A DNA stretch of 64,000 nucleotides, taken from positions 1 to 64,000 of the forward strand of contig NZ_MLFP01000004.1 in NCBI RefSeq assembly GCF_002095465.1, given 5' to 3'. Below, in pieces: positions 1-11,125 of the stretch. The notes under the pieces were generated by a model. That model saw only the letters and a program-made list of their open reading frames with translations, was not told the origin of the DNA and ran no database searches. Both the position numbers and the translations under genes were made by a program. Each line of letters opens with the position of its first letter. Position 1 is the first letter of the stretch. The stretch is from Pantoea rodasii (GTDB lineage: Bacteria; Pseudomonadota; Gammaproteobacteria; Enterobacterales; Enterobacteriaceae).

Positions 1-1
1 T

Positions 2-106
2 CAGGACTTTTTACGTCTGCCGATCGGTGAAATCCACGCTAAAAGCCACCAAGATCGCCAAAACACCGCTAAATTCTCTGCGAAAAAAGATCGAATTTAT
101 ACGTAA
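2..106 (+). CDS. 3' end of an unidentified gene (partial)
   Basis: An open frame enters from the left edge and runs 34 codons to a TAA at 104-106. Codon choice looks coding-like, and the peptide end is basic and polar (it finishes KKDRIYT). I do not recognise the family, and no start is visible. A 34-codon open stretch can occur by chance, so this is only a candidate C-terminus of a gene lying upstream of metA. Confidence 0.3.
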   Translation, partial: QDFLRLPIGEIHAKSHQDRQNTAKFSAKKDRIYT

Positions 107-305
107 AACTGCCCATTTTTACTCTCAGACGCTGTCAATACACCTTATCTATATGCAAAAAACGCATAGAAAACCACATGACTCGCGCAAAGATGCGGCA
201 TAAATAGCCGAATCAGACCTCCAAATCCTGCTTTAAGCTGAAACATTTTCATAATCCGCATGAAGACTCGACATTAAGCTGATGCCAGGCTAACCTCGGG
301 CATCT

Positions 306-321
306 GGATGTCTAAACGTTT
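306..321 (+). promoter_or_regulatory. MetJ operator (two adjacent met boxes) of metA
   Basis: Two abutting 8-bp units, GGATGTCT and AAACGTTT, each match the met box consensus AGACGTCT with few mismatches. They lie about 30 bp upstream of the metA start, as in E. coli metA. MetJ with S-adenosylmethionine would repress here. The assignment rests on motif and position only. Confidence 0.65.
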
Positions 322-351
322 ATACGGTTATCAGTAAGAGGTCAGTCAGCT

Positions 352-1281
352 ATGCCAATCAGGATCCCCGACGAATTACCGGCAGTGAATTTTTTGCGCA
401 ATGAGAATGTATTTGTCATGGCCTCATCGCGCGCCAGTGTTCAGGAGATTCGTCCGCTTAAAGTACTGATTCTTAATCTGATGCCGAAGAAAATCGAAAC
501 GGAAAATCAGTTTCTACGTCTGCTTTCCAATTCGCCATTACAAATCGATGTGCAGCTGCTGCGTATCGATAGCCGTGAATCGCGTAATACGCCGAGCGAG
601 CACCTCAATAATTTCTACTGCAACTTTGAAGATATCGAACACGATAACTTTGATGGCCTGATTGTCACGGGCGCGCCGCTGGGGTTAGTTGATTTCAATG
701 ATGTGGCTTACTGGCCGCAGATCCAGCGCGTGCTGCACTGGGCAAAAGAGCATGTGACATCCACACTGTTTGTTTGTTGGGCGGTACAAGCGGCTTTGAA
801 CATCCTTTACGGAATACCGAAGCAGACGCGTCAGAACAAACTTTCAGGCGTGTATGAACATCAGATATTACATCCACATGCCTTGCTAACCCGTGGATTT
901 GACGACAATTTCCTCGCACCGCATTCACGTTATGCCGACTTCCCAAGCCAGTTAATTCGTGACTATACCGATCTCGAGTTGTTTGCAGAATCTGAAGCTA
1001 CCGGGGCATATCTGATGGCGAGCAAAGACAAGCGTCTGGCATTTGTCACGGGCCATCCCGAGTACGATGCGCTGACGCTCTCCGGTGAATACCACCGTGA
1101 TTATGATGCTGGGCTGCTGCCTGAAGTACCGTTCAATTACTTCCCACAAGACAATCCGGAACTGCCACCGCGTGCGACCTGGCGCAGCCATGGCAATCTG
1201 CTGTTTTCTAACTGGTTAAACTACTACGTTTACCAGATTACGCCATTCGATCTGCGCCGCATGAATCCAACACTCGAATAG
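352..1281 (+). CDS. metA: homoserine O-succinyltransferase MetA
   Basis: MetA transfers a succinyl group from succinyl-CoA to homoserine, the first committed step of methionine synthesis in the cytoplasm. The 309-residue length equals that of the E. coli enzyme. The acyl-enzyme cysteine is Cys142 in LFVCWAVQA, and the catalytic His235 and Glu237 lie in FVTGHPEYD. The protein belongs to the class I glutamine amidotransferase-like fold. The start is the ATG that gives the canonical [11 protein letters not shown]-terminus, just after the met boxes. A strong hairpin terminator follows, so the gene is probably monocistronic and MetJ-repressed. Confidence 0.97.
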   Translation: MPIRIPDELPAVNFLRNENVFVMASSRASVQEIRPLKVLILNLMPKKIETENQFLRLLSNSPLQIDVQLLRIDSRESRNTPSEHLNNFYCNFEDIEHDNFDGLIVTGAPLGLVDFNDVAYWPQIQRVLHWAKEHVTSTLFVCWAVQAALNILYGIPKQTRQNKLSGVYEHQILHPHALLTRGFDDNFLAPHSRYADFPSQLIRDYTDLELFAESEATGAYLMASKDKRLAFVTGHPEYDALTLSGEYHRDYDAGLLPEVPFNYFPQDNPELPPRATWRSHGNLLFSNWLNYYVYQITPFDLRRMNPTLE

Positions 1282-1311
1282 ACGATAACTACAGACTCCT
1301 CGTTTTAACCT

Positions 1312-1346
1312 GCCGTGACAGCGTGAAGTTGTCGCGGCTTTTTTTT
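1312..1346 (+). terminator. rho-independent terminator of metA
   Basis: A 9-bp stem (GCCGTGACA paired with TGTCGCGGC, one G-T wobble) with a 9-nt loop is followed directly by a run of eight T residues, 31 bp after the metA stop. Confidence 0.9.
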
Positions 1347-1432
1347 GCCTGTCGTAAATGAGTGGAATCAATTGCCTTTATTTTGAGAGATTAAATTATA
1401 TGATTATCAATGCAATAATCATGTTTAAACTT

Positions 1433-1455
1433 AAAAATGGAAATAGTTTTTGAAA
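1433..1455 (+). promoter_or_regulatory. probable IclR-binding site upstream of aceB
   Basis: The stretch AAAATGGAAATAGTTTTTGA, about 100 bp before aceB, closely resembles the IclR site described upstream of the E. coli aceBAK operon, and iclR itself lies just past the operon. The region is AT-rich, as expected for a promoter. The call is based on remembered similarity, not on a matrix score. Confidence 0.5.
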
Positions 1456-1554
1456 ATACAATAAAAATCATTATGCTCTGATCTTGCAGGTTAAAAAACA
1501 CCCTACACCCGGATCCAATCACATGACGATGGATCAAACCCGGAGGCAGCCCGC

Positions 1555-3153
1555 ATGACAGACTCGGTTATCAGCCACACGCTAACCTTCAGCCAGCCCT
1601 TTACCCACGCGGAAAAGCAGCTGCTTACCCCAGAAGCCATCGACTTTTTGCACACGCTGGTCGCGCGCTTTGCACCGGAACGCGATCGCTTGCTGAAAGC
1701 ACGGCAAGTACGGCAGCAACGATACGATCAAGGTGAACTGCCAGATTTCAATTTGGAAACTACTTCCATTCGCGAAAGCGATTGGCAGGTGCGCCCGATC
1801 CCACAGTTGCTGCGCGACCGTCGCGTTGAGATCACCGGCCCGCCCGATCGCAAAATGGTGATCAATGCCCTCAACGCCAACGTTAACGTGTTCATGGCCG
1901 ATTTTGAGGACTCGCTGGCACCCACCTGGCAGAAGTTGATGGATGGCCAGCTAACCCTGCGTGATGCCGTCGACGGCACGCTGAGTTTCACCAGTGAGGC
2001 GGGCAAGATCTACCAGCTGAAGTCGGATCCCGCACTGCTGATGTGTCGCGTACGCGGTTTGCATCTGAATGAAAAGCACGTCGAGTGGCGCGATCGTGCC
2101 ATCCCCGGTGGACTGTTTGATTTCGCGCTTTACCTGTTCCACAACGTTGATGCGCTGCTGGAAAAGGGCCACGCACCCTGGTTCTATTTGCCAAAAACCG
2201 AGCATGCGTCCGAAGTGGCGTGGTGGCGTGAGATCTTCCGTTTCAGCGAAGATCGTTTTGATCTGCCGCGCGGCACCATCAAAGCCACGGTGCTGATCGA
2301 AACGCTGCCAGCGGTATTTCAGATGGATGAGATCCTGTGGGAACTGCGCGATCACGTGGTTGGGCTAAACTGCGGCCGCTGGGATTACATCTTCAGCTAC
2401 ATCAAAACCCTGGCGCAGCACGGCGATCGTATCCTGCCAGACCGTCAGCAAATCAGCATGGATCAACCGTTCCTTGATGCCTATTCGCGTCTGCTGATCA
2501 AAACCTGTCATCGCCGTGGCGCACTGGCGATGGGCGGCATGTCCGCGCTCATCCCGAGCAAAGATGCCGAACGCAACGCGTGGGTGATGCACAAAGTACA
2601 GGAAGACAAAGCGCGCGAAGCTCGCAACGGTCATGACGGCACCTGGGTGGCGCATCCGGGTCTGGCCGATATCGCGATGACTGAATTTGACCGCCAGCTG
2701 GGTGAACAACCGAATCAGCTGCATATCAGTCGCGATCAGGATGGCCCAATTACCGCAGAGCGTCTGCTGCGTCCGTGCCGTGGACAGCGCACCGAAGCCG
2801 GCATGCGCGCCAACATTCGCGTGGCGCTGCAGTATCTCGAATCCTGGATCGGGGGTAACGGCTGCGTGCCCATCGACGGATTGATGGAAGATGCAGCCAC
2901 GGCGGAAATCGCCCGCACCTCCATCTGGCAGTGGATTCACCACAAACAGATCCTCAGCGATGGCCAACTGGTGACCGCCGAACTGTTTGAGCGACTGCTG
3001 GATGAAGAGATGCAAGCGCTGCAGCAAACGCTGGGTGAGGCACGCTTCCGTAGTGGACGCTTTGCCGATGCCGCCGCGCTGATGGCGCAAATCACCACCG
3101 ATAACGAACTGGTTTCTTTCCTCACTCTGCCGGGCTACCGCCTGCTGCCATGA
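1555..3153 (+). CDS. aceB: malate synthase A AceB
   Basis: AceB condenses glyoxylate with acetyl-CoA to give malate, the second step of the glyoxylate bypass. The 532-residue length matches malate synthase A (E. coli 533). The family signature [17 protein letters not shown] is present around residues 270-285, and the conserved acidic stretch [13 protein letters not shown] lies near residue 120. A good ribosome site (GGAGG) precedes the ATG. It is the first gene of aceBAK; aceA starts 16 bp downstream. Repression by IclR is likely from the upstream site and the nearby iclR. Confidence 0.97.
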   Translation: MTDSVISHTLTFSQPFTHAEKQLLTPEAIDFLHTLVARFAPERDRLLKARQVRQQRYDQGELPDFNLETTSIRESDWQVRPIPQLLRDRRVEITGPPDRKMVINALNANVNVFMADFEDSLAPTWQKLMDGQLTLRDAVDGTLSFTSEAGKIYQLKSDPALLMCRVRGLHLNEKHVEWRDRAIPGGLFDFALYLFHNVDALLEKGHAPWFYLPKTEHASEVAWWREIFRFSEDRFDLPRGTIKATVLIETLPAVFQMDEILWELRDHVVGLNCGRWDYIFSYIKTLAQHGDRILPDRQQISMDQPFLDAYSRLLIKTCHRRGALAMGGMSALIPSKDAERNAWVMHKVQEDKAREARNGHDGTWVAHPGLADIAMTEFDRQLGEQPNQLHISRDQDGPITAERLLRPCRGQRTEAGMRANIRVALQYLESWIGGNGCVPIDGLMEDAATAEIARTSIWQWIHHKQILSDGQLVTAELFERLLDEEMQALQQTLGEARFRSGRFADAAALMAQITTDNELVSFLTLPGYRLLP

Positions 3154-3169
3154 ACCTGGAGATAACGCT

Positions 3170-4471
3170 ATGAATCGTAACCAACAGATCAAACAACTGG
3201 AATCGAGCTGGAACGACGCGCGCTGGCAGGGCATTACCCGTCCGTATAGCGCCGAGGATGTTATCAACCTGCGCGGTTCGGTGAATCCGGCCTGTACGCT
3301 GGCGGAGCGCGGTGCCCATAAACTGTGGTCGCTGCTCAACGGTGAATCCACCAAAGGCTATATCAACAGCCTCGGCGCGTTAACCGGCGGGCAGGCGATA
3401 CAGCAGGCCAAAGCGGGCATTGAGGCGATCTACCTTTCCGGCTGGCAGGTGGCGGCGGATGCCAACATGGCCGGACAGATGTATCCCGATCAGTCGCTGT
3501 ATCCGGTGAACTCGGTGCCGAACGTGGTGGAACGCATTAATCAGAGCTTCCAGCGTGCTGACCAGATTCAGTGGGCCAACGGTGTGTCGCCTGAAGATGA
3601 AGGCTTTATCGATTACTTCCTGCCAATAGTGGCCGATGCGGAAGCCGGATTTGGTGGCGTGCTCAATGCCTTCGAACTGATGAAATCGATGATTCAGGCC
3701 GGTGCAGGCGCGGTGCATTTTGAAGATCAGCTGGCAGCAGTGAAGAAGTGCGGTCATATGGGCGGCAAAGTGTTGGTGCCTACCCAGGAAGCGATTCAGA
3801 AACTGGTGGCTGCGCGATTGGCAGCGGATGTAATGGGCGTGCCCACCATACTGCTGGCGCGCACTGATGCCGATGCCGCTGATTTGATTACCTCTGACTG
3901 CGATGAGCGCGATGCACCGTTTATCACCGGGCAACGCACGGCGGAAGGATTCTTCCGTACCCGCGCCGGGATTGAGCAGGCGATCAGCCGTGGCCTGTCC
4001 TACGCGCCCTATGCGGATGTGCTGTGGTGCGAAACCTCGACGCCGGATCTCGAACTGGCGCAGCGTTTTGCCGATGCGATCCACGCGCAGTATCCGGGCA
4101 AGTTGCTGGCCTATAACTGCTCGCCGTCATTCAACTGGAAGAAGAATCTCGACGATCGCACCATCGCCCGTTTCCAGCAGGCGTTAAGCGATATGGGCTA
4201 CCGCTTCCAGTTCATTACGCTGGCGGGCATTCACAGCATGTGGTTCAACATGTTCGATCTGGCGCACGCGTATGCGCAGGGCGAAGGCATGCGTCATTAC
4301 GTCGAAAAAGTGCAACAGCCGGAATTTGCGGCGCGTGACAAAGGCTACACCTTCTCCTCGCATCAGCAGGAAGTGGGCACCGGCTATTTTGATCGCGTCA
4401 CCAACGTGATTCAGGGCGGCCAATCTTCCGTGACTGCACTGACCGGTTCGACGGAAGCCGCGCAGTTCTGA
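3170..4471 (+). CDS. aceA: isocitrate lyase AceA
   Basis: AceA cleaves isocitrate to glyoxylate and succinate, the branch-point step that bypasses the decarboxylating part of the TCA cycle. The 433-residue protein is one residue shorter than E. coli AceA. The catalytic signature KKCGHMGGK, with the active-site cysteine, lies near residue 193. The start is supported by GGAG 9 bp upstream. It sits between aceB and aceK in one operon. The 130-bp spacer to aceK carries stem-loops that probably lower aceK expression. Confidence 0.97.
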   Translation: MNRNQQIKQLESSWNDARWQGITRPYSAEDVINLRGSVNPACTLAERGAHKLWSLLNGESTKGYINSLGALTGGQAIQQAKAGIEAIYLSGWQVAADANMAGQMYPDQSLYPVNSVPNVVERINQSFQRADQIQWANGVSPEDEGFIDYFLPIVADAEAGFGGVLNAFELMKSMIQAGAGAVHFEDQLAAVKKCGHMGGKVLVPTQEAIQKLVAARLAADVMGVPTILLARTDADAADLITSDCDERDAPFITGQRTAEGFFRTRAGIEQAISRGLSYAPYADVLWCETSTPDLELAQRFADAIHAQYPGKLLAYNCSPSFNWKKNLDDRTIARFQQALSDMGYRFQFITLAGIHSMWFNMFDLAHAYAQGEGMRHYVEKVQQPEFAARDKGYTFSSHQQEVGTGYFDRVTNVIQGGQSSVTALTGSTEAAQF

Positions 4472-4487
4472 TAAATCTGCATGCGCA

Positions 4488-4574
4488 CCCTACGAAAATC
4501 GCACGACACATTCGTAGGGTCGCCATTGATAGCGACCAAAAACCGCATTGCGGACCTTCATCACGCCTGGCCCA
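4488..4574 (+). repeat. stem-loop/REP-like spacer between aceA and aceK
   Basis: The spacer holds a series of hairpins: CCCTACGAA (4488-4496) pairs with TTCGTAGGG (4511-4519), and GGTCGC (4518-4523) pairs with GCGACC (4532-4537). A smaller CCGCA/TGCGG pair follows near 4542. No T-run follows, so these look more like mRNA 3'-stabilising or attenuating structures than full terminators. E. coli also has REP hairpins at this position. Confidence 0.7.
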
Positions 4575-4605
4575 CGGATGGGCTCCCTTTGCCGGAGCGT
4601 TGCCG

Positions 4606-6337
4606 ATGACACCGAGAGAATCTCTGATCGCCCATACCATCCTGCAAGGTTTCGACGCGCAGTATGGCCGCTTTCTGGATATCACCGCAGGCGCCCAACA
4701 ACGCTTTGAACAAGCCGAGTGGCATGGCGTTCAGCAGGCGATGAAAGCGCGTATCCATCTTTACGATCATCATGTTGGATTAGTCGCCAACCAGCTGCGT
4801 GTCCTCAATGATGTGTCGAACTGGGATGAAGCTTTCTGGCTGCGGGTGAAAAGCCACTATGAGACGCTGCTGCCCGGTTATCCACGCCATGAAATCGCCG
4901 AAAGCTTCTTTAATTCCGTCTATTGCCGTCTGCAAGGCCATAGCCATCTGGATCCCGAACGCCTGTTTATCTTCCCGTCGCAGCCTTATGCCCCGACGCC
5001 GCTGGCCCAGCGCCCACTGTCACGGTTGTATCGCCCGCAGAACAGCTGGCATGAGGCGCTGCGGCAAGTGCTCAATGATATTCCTCTGCGTTTAGCGTGG
5101 CAGGATCTCACCCGCGATATTGGCTGGATTGTCCGTCACTTGCATGAGCAGTTCAGCCCCGCTCAACTGGCCACCGCCACGCTGGATGTTGCCGGTGAAC
5201 TGTTCTATCGCAATAAAACCGCATGGATCGTGGCGCGCTTACAGCTGAGCGATGGCGTGGTGCCCTGTCTGCTGCCGATCCAACGCGATGAAGCGGGACG
5301 TTTATGGATCGATACCTGTTTAACCGACAGCGACGACGCCAGCATCGTATTTGGCTTCGCCCGCGCCTACTTTATGGTGTACGCACCGGTGCCTGCTGCA
5401 TTGGTCGCCTGGCTGCAACCGATTCTGCCCGGCAAAACCGTTGCAGAGCGCTATATGGCGATTGGCTGTCAGAAGCACGGTAAAACCGAATGTTATCGCG
5501 AGTACCTGAATTATCTGGCGCATAGCAGGAAGACTTCATCATCGCGCCGGGCATCCGCGGCATGGTGATGATGGTGTTTACGCTGCCGGGTTTTGATCGC
5601 GTATTTAAAGTGATTAAGGACCGCTTCGCGCCGCAGAAAGAGGTCACCGATGCGCAGGTGCGTGACTGTTATCGCATGGTCAAAGAGCACGACCGCGTGG
5701 GGCGCATGGCCGATACGCAGGAATTTGAGTACTTTGCGATCCCGCTTGCACGTATCCCAGCTGAATTAATGGCGGAGTTCGCGCGGGATATTCCTGAGAA
5801 GATTGAACTACGTGAAGACGTGCTGATCATTCGCCATTTATGGCTGGAACGCCGCATGGATCCACTCAATTTATGGCTGGGGCAAGCCACGCCGGAACAG
5901 CGCCAGCACGCGATTGGTGAATACGGCGATGCGATTCGTCAGTTGGCGGCAGCAAACATTTTCCCCGGCGACATGCTGTTCAAAACTTTGGTATGACGCG
6001 CCACGGACGTGTGGTGTTTTACGATTACGATGAAATCCGTCCGATGACCGAACTGGTGTTCCGTGATGTGCCGCAAGCGCGATACGAAGAGGATGAGTTA
6101 CAAGCCGAACCCTGGTACAGCGTCGGACCGGATGATGTGTTCCCGGAAACCTTCCGTTATGCGCTGTGCAGCGAGCCAGGCACCGGTAAGTTGCTGCAAG
6201 CGCTGCATCCACAATTATTTGATCCGAGCTGGTGGCGTGCGCTGCAAACGCGTATTCGGGAAGGGCACATCGAAGAGGTGATCGCCTGGCGCGCCGGGCA
6301 ACGATTCAGCGCGCGCTATGCATCGGTGGCCGCTTAA
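4606..6337 (+). CDS. aceK: isocitrate dehydrogenase kinase/phosphatase AceK, two apparent frameshifts
   Basis: AceK phosphorylates and dephosphorylates isocitrate dehydrogenase, diverting flux into the glyoxylate bypass. The protein is read in three successive frames: from 4606 to about 5528, then to about 5985, then to the stop at 6337. One missing base near 5528 (GG, expected GGG, before GAAGACTTC) and one in the A-run at 5982-5985 (AAAA, expected AAAAA) explain both breaks. With both restored the product is about 577 residues, as in E. coli (578). Kinase-like motifs are intact ([20 protein letters not shown]). The ATG at 4606 is preferred over a TTG at 4600 because of its ribosome-site spacing. 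The stop overlaps the iclR stop on the other strand. Confidence 0.9.
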
Positions 6338-7164
6338 CGGCCAGAATACGTCTGCGTCACCTGTTTGGCGGCGCGGATCACCAGCGCACCCAGTTCGGTC
6401 ACGCGGTCGTCGGTCATGCGTGCCATCGGGCCGGAAATCGAGATGGCGGCAAAAGGCTCACCGTGCTCGTCATAAATCGGTGCCGCCACGCAGCGCAGGC
6501 CCAGCGCATGCTCTTCATCATCGTGTGAAAAGCCCATCTTACGAATCAGCGCCAGATTCTCTTTCAGGCTGTGCGGTGACATCAGCGTTTTCGGCGTGTA
6601 ATGGTGCAAGCCTTTCTGATGCAGTAGCGCAGTCACTTGCTCATCGCTGAGGTGGGCGAGGAACGCCTTGCCCGCGCCGGAGGCGTGCATCGGCAGCTTA
6701 CCGCCGATCGGTGCTGACATGCGCATCAACTGGGTACACTGTACCTGATCGATAATCACCGCCTGATAATCACTGAGATCCAGCACCGCCAGATTCACCG
6801 TTTCACCGGCATCTTCCATCAGCTTCCGCAACACCGGATGCACAATCGCCAGCAGATTACGGCTTTGCAGGAAGCTGCTGCCGACCACAAACGCGTGCGA
6901 ACCAATGGTCCAGAAGCCCAAATCGCCGACCTGATGCACAAAACCTTGCTGCTGCATGGTGGAGAGTAAGCGATGGGTGGTGGAGTTAGGTAAACCCGCC
7001 TGTTGTGCCAGTTCGGTCAGTGCAACACTGCCGTGAGATTCGGCAATCAACTCAAGTAAACGCAAACCGCGCGTCAGGGATTGGACCTGCCCACCGGCGG
7101 GTGCGCTGGTGGCTGTGGCGGCACGGGGTTTTTTACCACGCTTCGCGGGAACTGGGGTTGCCAT
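6334..7164 (-). CDS. iclR: glyoxylate bypass repressor IclR
   Basis: IclR is the DNA-binding repressor of aceBAK. The 276-residue protein has a basic N-terminal leader, a winged helix-turn-helix at about residues 28-90 ([14 protein letters not shown] ... [14 protein letters not shown]), and a C-terminal effector domain that senses small acids such as glyoxylate and pyruvate. Its motifs GAGKAFLA and [11 protein letters not shown] are close to E. coli IclR. It is convergent with aceK, with the two stop codons overlapping by 4 bp, and divergent from metH. The length agrees with the family. Confidence 0.96.
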   Translation of the reverse strand: MATPVPAKRGKKPRAATATSAPAGGQVQSLTRGLRLLELIAESHGSVALTELAQQAGLPNSTTHRLLSTMQQQGFVHQVGDLGFWTIGSHAFVVGSSFLQSRNLLAIVHPVLRKLMEDAGETVNLAVLDLSDYQAVIIDQVQCTQLMRMSAPIGGKLPMHASGAGKAFLAHLSDEQVTALLHQKGLHHYTPKTLMSPHSLKENLALIRKMGFSHDDEEHALGLRCVAAPIYDEHGEPFAAISISGPMARMTDDRVTELGALVIRAAKQVTQTYSGR

Positions 7165-7263
7165 ATCGTCTCCACAATCGCATCAATGCTGGAAACCATT
7201 TTCGTTTTTAGCCGCGTGAATGCAAACCCTGCTTTACTGGTCGGATCTGTGATGGTTTCCGGC

Positions 7264-7276
7264 TGAAAATGTCTCA
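7264..7276 (+). promoter_or_regulatory. possible MetR site upstream of metH
   Basis: TGAAAATGTCTCA differs by one base from the MetR dyad TGAA-N5-TTCA and lies about 90 bp before metH, a gene that MetR activates in E. coli. This is a short motif and the call is tentative. Confidence 0.3.
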
Positions 7277-7362
7277 TCTGTCGTGACTTTTGCTGGCCGG
7301 AAAGTTGTGCCAGTATGTTTGGCTGGCATGTTGGCCAATGCAATGACGTGGACGGGGCAAGA

Positions 7363-10300
7363 GTGAGCAACAAAACAGCAATGCTGCAGCAGCAGCTGGC
7401 ACAGCGCATCATGATTCTGGACGGTGGCATGGGCACCATGATCCAGAGTTATAAACTCAGCGAAGCCGATTTCCGTGGCAGCCGTTTTGCCGATTGGCCC
7501 TCAGATTTGAAGGGCAACAACGACCTGTTGGTGCTAACCAAACCGGAAGTGATCTGCGAAATCCATGATGCTTACCTGGCCGCTGGCGCGGACATTCTGG
7601 AAACCAACACCTTTAACTCCACCACCATTGCGATGGCTGACTACGCGATGGAAGCGCTCTCGGCGGAGATAAACTTCGAAGCGGCGAAACTGGCGCGTGC
7701 CAGTGCCGATGCGTGGACGGCCAAAACACCTGACCGACCGCGCTATGTTGCGGGCGTGCTCGGCCCCACCAACCGCACTTGCTCCATTTCGCCGGATGTG
7801 AACGATCCCGCCTTCCGAAACGTCACGTTTAATCAGCTGGTGGCAGCCTACCGTGAATCGACCCACGCGCTGATTGCCGGTGGTTCCGACCTGATCATGA
7901 TTGAAACGGTGTTTGATACGCTGAACGCCAAGGCGGCGATTTACGCCGTGCAAGTCGAAATGGAAGCGATGGGCGTAAAACTGCCGGTGATGATCTCCGG
8001 CACCATCACGGATGCTTCTGGCCGTACGCTCTCCGGTCAAACCACCGAAGGTTTCTACAACTCACTGCGCCACGCCGAGCCGCTGTCGTTCGGACTTAAC
8101 TGTGCGCTTGGCCCGGACGAACTGCGCCAATATGTGCAGGAGTTATCCCGCATTGCGGAAAGCTATGTGACTGCGCACCCCAACGCCGGATTGCCGAATG
8201 CGTTTGGGGAATACGATTTAGATGCTGCGACCATGGCCGAACAAATCGGTGAATGGGCGCGGGCAGGTTTCCTGAATATTATCGGCGGCTGCTGCGGCAC
8301 CACACCAGAACACATTGCGGCGATGGTTGCCGCGGTGGAGGGCGTTGCGCCACGCCAGCTGCCCGAGATCCCGGTTGCCTGTCGTTTGGCCGGCCTCGAG
8401 CCGTTGAATATTCACGCCGATTCCCTGTTTGTTAACGTGGGTGAACGTACCAACGTCACCGGCTCGGCCAAATTCAAACGACTGATTAAAGAAGAAAAAT
8501 ACAACGAAGCGCTGGACGTCGCGCGTCAGCAGGTGGAAAGCGGCGCGCAGATTATCGATATCAACATGGACGAAGGCATGCTGGATGCGGAAGCCGCGAT
8601 GGTGCGTTTCCTCAACCTGATTGCCGGTGAACCGGATATTGCGCGTGTACCGATCATGATCGACTCCTCCAAGTGGGAAGTGATCGAGAAAGGCCTGCAG
8701 TGCATTCAGGGCAAAGGCATTGTTAACTCGATTTCGATGAAAGAGGGTATTGAGCCGTTTATCGAGCACGCGCGCAAAGTCAGGCGCTATGGTGCCGCCA
8801 TGGTAGTGATGGCGTTTGATGAAGTCGGCCAGGCGGATACCCGCGCCCGTAAAATCGAAATCTGTCGTCGAGCCTACAAGATTCTGACCGAAGAGGTGGG
8901 TTTCCCGCCAGAAGACATCATTTTTGACCCCAACATCTTCGCGGTTGCCACCGGCATTGAAGAGCACAACAACTACGCGATGGACTTCATCGGCGCTTGT
9001 GAAGACATCAAACGCGAACTGCCGCATGCGATGATTTCCGGCGGCGTCTCCAACGTGTCGTTCTCATTCCGTGGCAACGACCCGGTGCGCGAAGCGATTC
9101 ACGCGGTATTCCTTTATTATGCGATTCGCAACGGCATGGACATGGGCATTGTTAATGCCGGCCAGCTGGCGATCTATGACGATTTGCCCGCAGAACTGCG
9201 TGATGCGGTGGAAGATGTGGTGCTGAACCGTCGTGACGATGGCACCGAGCGTTTGCTGGAGCTGGCGGAGAAATACCGTGGTAGTAAAGGCGACGGCGAG
9301 CAGGAGAAACAGCAGGCCGAATGGCGCAGCTGGGACGTGGTGAAACGTCTGGAATACTCGCTGGTAAAAGGCATTACCGAGTTTATCGAGCAGGATACCG
9401 AAGAGGCGCGTCAGGGCTTCGAACGCCCGATTCAGGTGATCGAAGGGCCGCTGATGTCCGGCATGAACGTGGTTGGCGATCTGTTTGGCGAGGGCAAAAT
9501 GTTCCTGCCGCAGGTGGTGAAATCCGCGCGCGTGATGAAGCAGGCGGTGGCCTATCTCGAACCCTACATTGAAGCCAGCAAAGAAGCGGGCCGCAGCAAC
9601 GGCAAAATCGTGCTGGCCACGGTGAAGGGCGATGTCCATGACATCGGCAAAACATCGTCGGTGTGGTGTTGCAGTGTAATAACTACGAAATTATCGATCT
9701 TGGCGTGATGGTGCCGAGTGACAAAATTCTCAAAACCGCCATCGCGGAAAATGCCGATATCATTGGGCTTTCTGGACTGATCACGCCGTCGCTGGATGAG
9801 ATGGTCAACGTGGCAAAAGAGATGGAGCGGCAGGGCTTCACCATTCCGCTGCTGATTGGCGGTGCCACCACCTCGAAAGCGCACACGGCGGTGAAGATCG
9901 AACAAAACTACAGTGGCCCAACGGTGTATGTGCAAAACGCCTCGCGTACCGTTGGCGTGGTGTCATCGCTGTTATCCGATACGTTGAAAGAAGATTTTGT
10001 AGTACGTACGCGCAAAGAGTACGACACGGTGCGTATCCAGCATGCGCGTAAAAAGCCGCGCACCCCGCCGGTGAGCCTGCAAACCGCACGCGACAACGAT
10101 TATTCCATTGACTGGGAAAGCTACACGCCGCCGGTGGCGCATCGTCTTGGGGTCAGCGCGGTCGAAGCCAGCATCGAAACGCTGCGTCACTATATCGACT
10201 GGACGCCGTTCTTTATGACCTGGTCGCTGGCGGGCAAGTATCCGCGCATCCTTGAAGACGACGTGGTGGGCGAAGAGGCCAGGCGCCTGTTTGCCGATGC

Positions 10301-11045
10301 CAACGATATGCTGGATATGCTCAGCAGTACCGGCACCTTAAATCCGCGTGGTGTGGTGGGAATTTTCCCGGCCAACCGCGTGGGAGATGATGTTGAGGTC
10401 TACCGCGACGAAAGTCGCGATCACGTCCTGTGCGTAGGTCATCACTTACGTCAGCAGACGGAGAAAACCGACTTCGCCAACTACTGCCTGGCCGACTTTG
10501 TGGCGCCAAAATCCAGTGGCAAAGCCGATTACCTGGGCGCGTTTGCCGTCACCGGCGGACTGGAAGAGGATATGTTGGCCGAAGCCTATGAACAGCAGCA
10601 TGATGACTACAACAAAATCATGATCAAGGCGCTGGCGGACCGTTTGGCCGAAGCTTTTGCCGAGTATCTGCATGAGCGCGTGCGTAAAGTGATCTGGGGC
10701 TTCGCCGCCCATGAGAACCTGAGTAACGAAGAGCTGATTCGTGAAAATTATCAGGGCATTCGCCCGGCACCGGGCTATCCGGCTTGTCCGGAACACACCG
10801 AGAAAGCGCAGATCTGGCAATTGCTGGACGTTGAAGCGCACACCGGCATGAAGCTCACCGAATCCTTCGCCATGTGGCCGGGTGCGGCAGTTTCAGGCTG
10901 GTATTTTAGCCATCCCGACAGCAAATATTTCGCCGTGGCGCAGATTCAGCGCGATCAGGTGCAAGATTACGCGTTGCGTAAAGGCATGAGCGTGAGCGAA
11001 GTAGAACGCTGGCTGGCTCCCAATTTGGGCTACGACGCGGATTAA
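7363..11045 (+). CDS. metH: cobalamin-dependent methionine synthase MetH, apparent frameshift
   Basis: MetH transfers the methyl group of methyltetrahydrofolate to homocysteine through methylcobalamin. The domains in order are: homocysteine-binding (to about residue 350; zinc ligands in GGCCGTT), pterin-binding (about 355-650; [13 protein letters not shown]), cobalamin-binding (about 650-895; DVHDIG with the cobalt-ligand histidine) and SAM-dependent activation (C-terminal; ends LGYDAD). The frame breaks straight after DVHDIGK, where the A-run at 9649-9652 has four A residues and five are expected. Restored length is 1227 residues, identical to E. coli. The GTG at 7363 ([11 protein letters not shown]) is chosen over an upstream ATG because it aligns with the E. 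coli start and has a ribosome site. Confidence 0.93.
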
Positions 11046-11063
11046 GACAGCGCGCACTAATGC

Positions 11064-11100
11064 ACGCCGCGACAAACGTACTGTACGTTTCGTCGGGCGT
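11064..11100. terminator. bidirectional hairpin between metH and yjbH
   Basis: A stem of about 16 bp with two small bulges (inner arms AAACGTA and TACGTTT, loop CTG; outer arms ACGCC and GGCGT) fills the convergent spacer. No long T-run follows, so its termination strength is uncertain. Confidence 0.6.
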
Positions 11101-11125
11101 TATTCTTCACGCGGGTTGGTTCACA

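Noticed and set aside
5528..5996. Programmed frameshifting in aceK
   Set aside because: No slippery heptamer with a downstream structure was seen, and six other genes show the same type of one-base loss, so an error explains it better.
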